Assembly (NCBI GenBank): GCA_044227705.1
Contig: JBGAWE010000174.1
Span: forward strand, 1-9,686
Direction of reading: 5' to 3'
Source: JANOQP01 sp044227705
GTDB lineage: Bacteria > Bacteroidota > Bacteroidia > Chitinophagales > Saprospiraceae
DNA length: 9,686 nt
The translations under genes and the position numbers were made by a program. Position 1 is the first letter of the stretch. Each line of letters begins with the position of its first letter. The notes below the pieces were generated by a model that was given only the letters and a program-made list of their open reading frames with translations, did no database searches and had not been told where the DNA came from. Of this stretch, positions 5,501-9,686 are shown piece after piece.

Positions 5501-7343
5501 CGCCGACGGCACCGCCGCCGCCAGCCCGACGGGCGGCACCGCACCGTTCACCTACCTGTGGTCGAACAGTTTTGCGACGCAAACAATCGTCGGCCTCGCG
5601 CCTGGGCTTTACTCGGTCGTCGTGACAGACGCCAACGGTTGCACCGCAGCGCAGACAGTGGTTGTCGGCAACTATGCATGCGCCCTCCAGCCGACCGTCG
5701 TCGCGTCGCCGGTGGCCTGCTTCGGCGGGGCCGATGGGCAAGCGACCATCTCGCTCGGCGGCGGCATTGCGCCGTACACTTATTCGTGGAGCAACGGCGC
5801 GACAACGGCGACAGCTTCCGGCCTCGCGGCGGGCCAGTATTTCGTCAGCGCGAGCGACGCGAACGGCTGCCCGACGGTCGAGACCGTCACCATCGGCCAA
5901 CCGGCCGCGCTGGATGTTTCGTCGAAAACGGTCGACGTGCTCTGCCCCGCCGACGCACAGGGTGAAATCAGCCTGACGACCTCGGGCGGCACGGCGGGCT
6001 ACACCTTCCTCTGGTCGAACGGGGCGACGACGGCCGAGATTACCGGCCTTACAGCTGGCACCTATTCCGCCGTCGTGACGGACGCGAACGGCTGCACGAT
6101 TTCGAAAACAGCGACGATTTCCAGCACCGACGTTGTGGCTCCGGCGCTGGTTTTGAAAAACATCACTGCCGCCATCGACGACAACGGATTGGCCACCATC
6201 GACCCCGCGGCGTTCGACAACGGCTCGACGGACAACTGTTCCATACTGAAATGGTCGGCCAGCCAGTCGAGCTTCGACTGTTCGCAACTCGGGCCGCACA
6301 CCGTCATCGTCACTGCGACGGACGGCTCGGGCAACCACTCGGAAATGAGCGCGGAAGTCAATGTAGTTGATCTAAAAGCACCAGTTTTGACCTGCCCAGC
6401 GAGTGAAACGACCTCATTCTGCCACGCGACGGTGAACTACAACTACCCAATCGCGGTCGACAACTGCACGAGCCTCGGCGGAAAATGGGAGCAATCGACC
6501 GGCCTTCCGAGCGGCACGGAATTCCCCATCGGGAAGACTGTGAACACGTTCACCTACACTGATGCGAGCGGGAATGTGGGGGCTTGCAGCTTCGAGGTGG
6601 TGGTTCTGGCCGCGCCTGCCGTCGATTTGGCGGTTGTCGGCATCTCCTGCCCCGGTGCGAACGACGGCTCCGCGACGGCCACCCCGACAGGCGGCTATGC
6701 GCCATTCACCTACCTGTGGAGCAACGGCCAGACGGGCCAAACTGCCACCAACCTCTCGGGCGATGTTAGTCTCAGCGTGACCGACGCGGGCGGTTGCCCG
6801 ACGGCCATCGGGCCGATCTTCATGCCGCAGCCGACGGCCATCGCGGCGACCGCTACGACCTTGCAAAACGACATCGGCGGCGCGGGCGTCGGCCAAATCC
6901 AGCTCCTCGTGACGGGCGGGACGCAGCCATACACCTTCTCGTGGACGAAAGACGGCGTGTTCTTTTCGAACTCGATGAATCTCTCCGGCCTGAACATGGG
7001 CACCTACGTCTGCCTCGTGACCGACGCGCACGGCTGCACTTTCACGAAGTCGTTCACGATTTTGAACACGGTCGGGGCCAGCGAGCCGGGCTGGGCATCG
7101 TCCCTGCTCGTCTCGCCGAACCCGACAACGGGCGAGGTGGCCATCGACCTGCCGGGCGCGCCCGACGAGGAATTGACTGTCGATTTGTTCGACGCGCGCG
7201 GCCGACTCGTCTCGACGACGAGCTTCGAGCGCGGCCAATCGACCATCCGGCTTGACTATTCGAAGGTGCCGACCGGGGCGTACTTCATCTCGGTTCGCGC
7301 TGCCTCTGGCGTGGCCAACCGGCGGCTGGTCATCGCCCGCTGA
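2559..7343 (+). CDS. Giant secreted thioredoxin-like / SprB-repeat protein with T9SS sorting domain
   Basis: This 1594-residue protein is predicted to cross the inner membrane by Sec and the outer membrane by the type IX system, ending on the cell surface or outside. A signal peptide (1 to about 20, ending LFAQ) fixes the start at 2559 rather than an upstream TTG at 2451. Residues 22-178 form a thioredoxin/TlpA-like domain with WCGPC at 61-65 and a likely cis-proline in YFPTIYGICP (143-152). Then come SprB-like repeats (182-332), five Ig/PKD-like repeats (333-739), six SprB repeats (740-1189), two HYR-like modules (1190-1353), two further SprB-like repeats (1354-1504) and a T9SS type A domain (1508-1594) with LLVSPNPTTGEV near its start. 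SprB-type repeats are known from the Flavobacterium gliding adhesin SprB, so a surface adhesin or matrix role is plausible. The redox substrate is unknown. A strong terminator starts 19 bp after the stop, so it is probably the last gene of its unit. Confidence 0.9.
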   Translation: MKRLLLLAFVALACAPRLFAQLPPGTVAPDWTETSITGSTYHLYDMLNQGKVVYIDFSATWCGPCWNYHNSHALRDLYLAHGPSGDNKARVFFIEGDGSTNTNCLYGPTGCVGGTQGNWVTGTPYPIIDDNDENTTSNYAIAYFPTIYGICPMNKQVYETGQLTATGLWNWSLNTCPAFQITSDPVVTNVQCFGQNNGKIVQTPTNGQGPYTYHWSNNATTKDLNNVAPGNYFLTITDANSNTGVLGPITVAGPTAALSATTIETTPVGCAGIMGSITIEGTGGTSDYAYAWQNGQTTQQAIGLAAGTWKCTVTDANGCTFLYQKTLAPAVYPTASIATPGQISCSAPTVTLNGSASSQGPDYTYQWQAVGGGNIVSGATTLNPVVNAGGTYILQVTNTANNCFSTAPTSVLANIAQPTANAGPAGSVTCANPSTTLTGTGSTGSNFTYLWTATGGGNISSGATTLTPTVNAAGGYNLLITNTSNGCTTVSSTSVTGNNTAPSLAVSGGTLTCTTTQIALGATSNGTNLTWNWTGPNGFTSTSQNPSVGTAGSYSLTINNPATGCTNTATTSVGADNLPPTVGATGGSLTCLASSVVLNSTSSATNSGFAWTGPNGFSSTSQNPTASEPGSYALLVTAPNGCTSSTTASVSLNNTPPTAEAGSNGLLNCNASQVTLSGIGSSLGADFLYSWTTSGGNIISGANTLTPTVDAAGTYNLLVTNTANGCTSADGATVTVNVAPTASIFDSQNVSCFGGTNGAAYVLPTGGGGSFTYLWSNGSSSNNISNAAAGTYSVVVTDADNCTASASVVLSQPQPLEANATATSQIQNGQNDGTATAQPTGGTANFQYLWSNGATTQSITGLAPGSYTVVVTDANGCSAVQTVTVNAVGCAIVATLSQQNAACFGEANGSATVNLTGAAQPVTYSWSNGQTSQTATGLSAGQYTVAVADANGCPATLSVNILEPTALASNATATAVTTQNGADGTAAASPTGGTAPFTYLWSNSFATQTIVGLAPGLYSVVVTDANGCTAAQTVVVGNYACALQPTVVASPVACFGGADGQATISLGGGIAPYTYSWSNGATTATASGLAAGQYFVSASDANGCPTVETVTIGQPAALDVSSKTVDVLCPADAQGEISLTTSGGTAGYTFLWSNGATTAEITGLTAGTYSAVVTDANGCTISKTATISSTDVVAPALVLKNITAAIDDNGLATIDPAAFDNGSTDNCSILKWSASQSSFDCSQLGPHTVIVTATDGSGNHSEMSAEVNVVDLKAPVLTCPASETTSFCHATVNYNYPIAVDNCTSLGGKWEQSTGLPSGTEFPIGKTVNTFTYTDASGNVGACSFEVVVLAAPAVDLAVVGISCPGANDGSATATPTGGYAPFTYLWSNGQTGQTATNLSGDVSLSVTDAGGCPTAIGPIFMPQPTAIAATATTLQNDIGGAGVGQIQLLVTGGTQPYTFSWTKDGVFFSNSMNLSGLNMGTYVCLVTDAHGCTFTKSFTILNTVGASEPGWASSLLVSPNPTTGEVAIDLPGAPDEELTVDLFDARGRLVSTTSFERGQSTIRLDYSKVPTGAYFISVRAASGVANRRLVIAR
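2622..3092 (+). other. Thioredoxin/TlpA-like redox domain of the giant protein
   Basis: These bases encode residues 22-178, right after the signal peptide. The core matches the redoxin fold: a KVVYIDFSATWCGPCWNYH strand-to-helix segment with the CPC-type active site C62-G-P-C65, then a later FPT motif whose P145 fits the cis-proline that faces the active site. Additional cysteines C104, C111, C151 and C176 could form structural disulfides. Both active-site cysteines are present, so a working dithiol oxidoreductase is possible. Its partner cannot be read from sequence. Confidence 0.85.
3555..4775 (+). repeat. Five Ig/PKD-like repeats, each with a cysteine pair
   Basis: Residues 333-739 hold five modules of about 77-86 residues, starting near 333, 418, 501, 579 and 656. 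Each has one early cysteine and one late N/T-G-C-type cysteine, about 51-58 residues apart: 345/403, 430/487, 513/565, 591/642 and 669/726. Modules 1, 2 and 5 share GGGNI..GA.TL.P.V.A.G.Y, while 3 and 4 share TGPNGF.STSQNP, showing two subtypes and local duplication. Such pairs suggest one disulfide per beta-sandwich, typical of exported stalk domains. Exact boundaries are approximate. Confidence 0.75.
4776..6125 (+). repeat. Six tandem SprB repeats with a two-module (A-B) superperiod
   Basis: Residues 740-1189 contain six SprB repeats. The key tryptophans of the WSN motif fall at 775, 850, 926, 1001, 1077 and 1152, a regular 75/76-residue alternation. Modules 1, 3 and 5 carry CFG near the start (C752, C903, C1054), paired with a late cysteine exactly 50 residues on. 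Modules 2 and 4 replace CFG with a QNG..DGTA segment and instead have an extra cysteine at the exit (C890, C1041). Module 6 has C1129 and C1179, again 50 apart. This implies growth by duplication of a pair of modules. Confidence 0.85.
6126..6617 (+). other. Two HYR-like beta-sandwich modules
   Basis: Residues 1190-1353 interrupt the SprB array with two modules resembling HYR domains. The first has VVAPALVLKN at its start, an FDNGSTDNCS segment and VTATDGSGNHS near its end. The second has LKAPVLTCP, AVDNCTS, FPIGKTVNTFTYTDASGN and a closing ACSFEVVV. The pattern of D-N-C and D-x-SGN is typical of the family, an Ig-like fold linked with cell adhesion. Cysteines at 1227/1241 and 1279/1288/1303/1343 could form disulfides. 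Confidence 0.7.
7080..7340 (+). other. T9SS type A C-terminal sorting domain
   Basis: Residues 1508-1594 end the giant protein with the standard layout of a type IX secretion signal: LLVSPNPTTGEVAIDLP near the start, a central VDLFDARGRLV, a turn with D-Y-SKVPTGAYFISV, and a short basic end (NRRLVIAR). In the family this domain directs passage through the outer membrane and is usually removed by a sortase on the surface, where the protein may be anchored to lipopolysaccharide. Those steps are known for the family and inferred here. Confidence 0.9.
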
Positions 7344-7362
7344 TTGGTTATGTGAAATGGTG

Positions 7363-7404
7363 AGCGGCCCGTCGGATGGTTTTCCGGCGGGCCGCTTTTG
7401 CTTT
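7363..7404 (+). terminator. Strong rho-independent terminator
   Basis: A 13-bp stem pairs 7363-7375 with 7384-7396 with no mismatch, using one G-U pair, around the 8-base loop ATGGTTTT. A T run (7396-7399) and further T-rich bases follow. It begins 19 bp after the giant gene's stop, so it should end that transcript and separate it from the lipoprotein gene. Confidence 0.88.
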
Positions 7405-7451
7405 CGGGCAGCGATTCGCCTGGGCGAAGGGCCTTCATCTAAAAGTTGATT

Positions 7452-7892
7452 GTGAAAAGCCCACTCCTCCTCGCTGCCATCATTGCCTTTTCAAGTTGTA
7501 AAAAGGAGCAGCAACCACCGAAAGGTGATTGGGTCATCTTCTCGCTTGCAGGAGTCGATGTTCCTAGCAACTATTTCTTGCTCTCCGAAACCGAACTGAA
7601 AAAGGGCAGCTACGCAGGTCAAAACCCCAAGAACCGATGGCCGAAGTTCGAAGACGAGCCGCTCGACAGTTCCAAGTTCAACCTCGCTCGCCCGCTTTTT
7701 GACCTGCCGACGGAACTGACGACCCTGCCAGATTCCTCGTTCGGCTGCCCCGGCTGCAAGGATGTCCCATATTTCTCCATCGACTGGCACAACGGCGAAA
7801 CCTTCCGCCATTGGTCGTTTGAACGACCGGCCATCCCTGCCTACCTGAATAGCTATTTTGCCCAAATGGACTCGGTGTTGGCCCACCTTTGA
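7452..7892 (+). CDS. Small lipoprotein of unknown function with a CPGC motif
   Basis: I do not recognise the family with confidence. With the GTG start at 7452 the protein has 146 residues; a TTG at 7446 would add two. The start MKSPLLLAAIIAFSSC reads as a lipoprotein signal peptide with a lipobox ending at C16, followed by KKEQQPPKGDW, so the mature protein should be lipid-anchored and face the periplasm or surface. The rest is a soluble domain of about 120 residues with aromatic, strand-like C-terminal segments (YFSIDW, FRHWSFE) and C99-P-G-C102, which might bind metal or form a disulfide. It follows the terminator of the giant gene and leads, after 117 bp, into the hydrolase gene. A promoter is not evident in the short space before it. 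Confidence 0.75.
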   Translation: MKSPLLLAAIIAFSSCKKEQQPPKGDWVIFSLAGVDVPSNYFLLSETELKKGSYAGQNPKNRWPKFEDEPLDSSKFNLARPLFDLPTELTTLPDSSFGCPGCKDVPYFSIDWHNGETFRHWSFERPAIPAYLNSYFAQMDSVLAHL

Positions 7893-8009
7893 ATGCCGCT
7901 TTTTGAGAGTAACTCGACTCGTCTCGAATGCTCGAAGGCAGGACGTTTTGTTTCTGGGAAGGCCCGGTTGGCTACTTTCGCCCCCGGTTCCAACCAATTT
8001 TTCCAAAAA

Positions 8010-8858
8010 ATGAAACTGCACATCATCGACGCTGGCCGGTTCAAGCTTGACGGCGGGGCCATGTTCGGCATCGTCCCGAAGCGGATGTGGGAGAAAGCCT
8101 GCCCGCCCGACGACCGGAACCTCTGCACTTGGGCCTTGCGCTGCCTCCTTGTCGAGAATGGCGACCGGCAGATTTTGATTGAAACGGGCATCGGCGATAA
8201 GCAGGACGCCAAGTTCCGCAGCCATTTCGAGCCGCATGGGGAGGCCAATCTGCTCGATTCCCTCTCGAAAAAGGGCTTCCAGCCGGGCGACATCACCGAC
8301 GTCTTCCTCACCCACCTCCACTTCGACCACTGCGGCGGCGCGGTCAGCCGGACGGAGTTTGGCGACCTCGTCCCGACTTTTCCGAACGCCACTTATTGGT
8401 CGAACCGCCGCCAACTCCGCTGGGCCACCGACCCGAACGACCGCGAACGCGCCTCTTTTTTGAAAGAAAACTTCCTCCCGCTGGCCGATTCGGGAAAGCT
8501 GAAATTCGTCTCGCCCAACCAAAAAAAGCCTATTGCCCCCGGCTTCTCCATCCGTTTCGCGCACGGCCATACCGAGTCCATGATGCTGCCGGTGCTCGAA
8601 ACGGGCGGCCGAACAGTCGTCTTCTGCGCCGACCTCCTGCCGAGCCATTTCCACATTCCGATGCCGTGGGTGATGGCCTACGATGTTAGACCGCTGCTAA
8701 CTTTGGCTGAAAAGGCCCCCTTTTTAGAGGAGGCCGTCGCGAATAACTGGCTCCTCTTTTTCTACCACGACGCTGTCGCAGAGTGTGCGACGCTCAAAAG
8801 GGACGAGGCCGGACGCATCGTTGTCGATAAAAAAGGGACGTTGGAGGAGCTTCTTTGA
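8010..8858 (+). CDS. Metallo-beta-lactamase-fold hydrolase
   Basis: This is a 282-residue cytoplasmic-type enzyme (no signal peptide) of the MBL fold, which generally uses two metal ions, often zinc, to hydrolyse esters, lactones, thioesters or phosphoesters. The metal-binding motif is THLHFDHCGG with H102, H104, D106 and H107. The later ligands fit H187 (in AHGHTES), D208 (in VVFCADLL) and H253 (in FFYHDA). This seven-ligand layout is shared with AHL-lactonase-like enzymes and many uncharacterised relatives, so the substrate is not known. The ATG at 8010 was chosen because MKLHIIDAGRF begins the first beta strand. The frame stays open upstream to an ATG at 7893, but those 39 codons look unlike a domain. 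It lies 117 bp after the lipoprotein gene and 167 bp before the kinase gene. Confidence 0.88.
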   Translation: MKLHIIDAGRFKLDGGAMFGIVPKRMWEKACPPDDRNLCTWALRCLLVENGDRQILIETGIGDKQDAKFRSHFEPHGEANLLDSLSKKGFQPGDITDVFLTHLHFDHCGGAVSRTEFGDLVPTFPNATYWSNRRQLRWATDPNDRERASFLKENFLPLADSGKLKFVSPNQKKPIAPGFSIRFAHGHTESMMLPVLETGGRTVVFCADLLPSHFHIPMPWVMAYDVRPLLTLAEKAPFLEEAVANNWLLFFYHDAVAECATLKRDEAGRIVVDKKGTLEELL

Positions 8859-8866
8859 CCTCCGCG

Positions 8867-8893
8867 CCCGGCCGGCCAGGTTCGTGTTTTTTT
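8867..8893 (+). terminator. Weak candidate terminator after the hydrolase gene
   Basis: A GC-rich self-complementary block (CCCGGCCGGCC, about 8867-8877) sits nine bases after the hydrolase stop and is followed, nine bases later, by seven Ts (8887-8893). The palindrome leaves no room for a normal loop and the T run is not adjacent, so this is a poor intrinsic terminator and may only be a coincidence. Confidence 0.25.
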
Positions 8894-9025
8894 CAAGTTA
8901 AAAGAATCGGCCAAGCTGCCAGCCTGTCTATCATTGCCTCCCGACCGTCCCTGTTTGACAAGCGAAAAAGACTGGCCATCAACGACTTACCAACTTTCCC
9001 ACGACAAGACACCCGTTCCCAAACC

Positions 9026-9686
9026 ATGCAGCGAAGCATTGACATCCTGTGCGCGGGCGAGCTGTTGATGGACCTCATCAGCACCGATTTTGCCGACAGC
9101 CTCGAACAGGCCAGCACCTTCCGCCGCGTGCCCGGCGGCAGCCCGGCCAACCTCGCCATGAACATGGCTCGCCTCGGAAACCGTGCTCTGCTCGTGGCCA
9201 GCGTCGGCCGCGACGACATGGGGCAGATGCTGAAAAACTACGTCGCCGCGACAGGCGTCGACTGCTCTGGCATCGCGCAGGCGGACGAGCCGACGACGCT
9301 TATCCTCGTCACCCGCAGTGCGGGCAACTCCAATTTCGAGGCTTATCGAGCGGCCGACCGGATGTTGAGCATCCGGCAGTTTCCCTATCAGAAATTTGGT
9401 GAAATATCGGTCTTCCATACTACTTGTTTTGCGTTGAGCATGGAACCGGCGCGGCAGGTCATCCTCGAAGCTGCTGACAAAGCGAGACGCGCGGGCTGCT
9501 GGTTGAGCCTCGACGCAAACTTCGCCGAGAAGATCTGGCCGAACGTGAAAGAGGCCCGCCGCACCGTCGCCGACTATGCCCGGATGGGCGCGATGATCAA
9601 GGTGAGCGAAGTCGATTGGAACCGGCTTTATGGGGAGATGCCCTCGCCGCAGGCCGTGCTGCACCACTTTTTGCAGCTCGGCGCAC
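9026..9686 (+). CDS. PfkB-family carbohydrate kinase, fructokinase-like (3' end cut by window edge)
   Basis: PfkB/ribokinase-family enzymes transfer the ATP gamma-phosphate to a sugar or sugar-like hydroxyl in the cytoplasm. The frame is open from the ATG at 9026 to the edge, giving 220 residues of a protein that is usually 290-330 long. Residues 6-17 (DILCAGELLMDL) form the first strand. The first family signature lies in PGGSPANLAMNMARLG (36-51), which contributes to sugar binding. VGRDDMGQML (60-69) and the KVSEVDWNRLYG segment (192-203) also fit. The second signature (DTxGAGD, holding the catalytic base) should lie beyond the window. The overall look is closest to fructokinases, but substrate specificity cannot be read. 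The 167 bp before it lack a convincing promoter, though TATCATTG at 8929-8936 is one mismatch from TAnnTTTG. Confidence 0.88.
   Translation, partial: MQRSIDILCAGELLMDLISTDFADSLEQASTFRRVPGGSPANLAMNMARLGNRALLVASVGRDDMGQMLKNYVAATGVDCSGIAQADEPTTLILVTRSAGNSNFEAYRAADRMLSIRQFPYQKFGEISVFHTTCFALSMEPARQVILEAADKARRAGCWLSLDANFAEKIWPNVKEARRTVADYARMGAMIKVSEVDWNRLYGEMPSPQAVLHHFLQLGA

Noticed and set aside
4776..6125. Tandem DNA repeats as a CRISPR or mobile-element signal
   Set aside because: The periodicity is in the protein (75-76 residues per SprB module). There are no short identical repeats with unique spacers and no transposase or terminal inverted repeats.
4356..6338. A 660-codon minus-strand open frame opposite the repeat array
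   Set aside because: It is antisense to clear SprB/Ig repeats, is very arginine-rich and resembles no protein. GC-rich, codon-biased repeats readily leave the opposite strand free of stops.
7491..8654. A 387-codon minus-strand open frame across the lipoprotein and hydrolase genes
   Set aside because: Both sense-strand genes have clear signals (lipobox; complete MBL metal ligands), and the antisense product looks like a composition artefact.

Overview
This window looks like chromosomal DNA from a GC-rich member of the Bacteroidota, most likely Saprospiria/Lewinella-like. The phylum call rests on a 1594-residue secreted protein with SprB-type repeats (WSNG...TDANGC) and a C-terminal type IX secretion (T9SS) sorting domain, a Bacteroidetes-style lipoprotein signal, and weak Shine-Dalgarno sites. 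The class is an inference from base composition and repeat style. I see no rRNA, tRNA, CRISPR array, insertion sequence or phage gene.

Layout. (1) 1-495, minus strand: rimM (ribosome maturation factor), cut by the window edge only a few residues before its expected end. (2) 496-546: a 51-bp divergent gap whose two leaders mirror each other. (3) 547-2214, plus: a PolX-type protein with helix-hairpin-helix repeats, an X-family polymerase domain and a PHP phosphoesterase domain. Its PHP metal ligands are complete, but two of the three polymerase aspartates and the TGS motif are missing. (4) 2215-2558: 344 bp without a gene, holding three evenly spaced TTTTAGNCC repeats, a small palindrome and a weak promoter-like site. 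(5) 2559-7343, plus: the giant secreted protein, consisting of a signal peptide, a thioredoxin-like domain (WCGPC), two SprB repeats, five Ig/PKD-like repeats, six SprB repeats, two HYR-like modules, two more SprB-like repeats and a T9SS type A sorting domain. A strong intrinsic terminator follows at 7363-7404. (6) 7452-7892: a small lipoprotein with a CPGC motif. (7) 8010-8858: a metallo-beta-lactamase-fold hydrolase. (8) 9026 to the right edge: a PfkB-family sugar kinase, cut off before its catalytic motif.

How the genes relate. rimM and polX are housekeeping-type genes read divergently. The giant protein appears to be its own transcription unit, set off by a long leader region and a terminator. 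The lipoprotein, hydrolase and kinase all read rightward with gaps of 117 and 167 bp, so they are not a tight operon. Nothing in the window amounts to a clear new multi-gene system. The most unusual items are the PolX with an apparently dead polymerase site and the thioredoxin domain tethered to a cysteine-paired adhesin-like repeat array.
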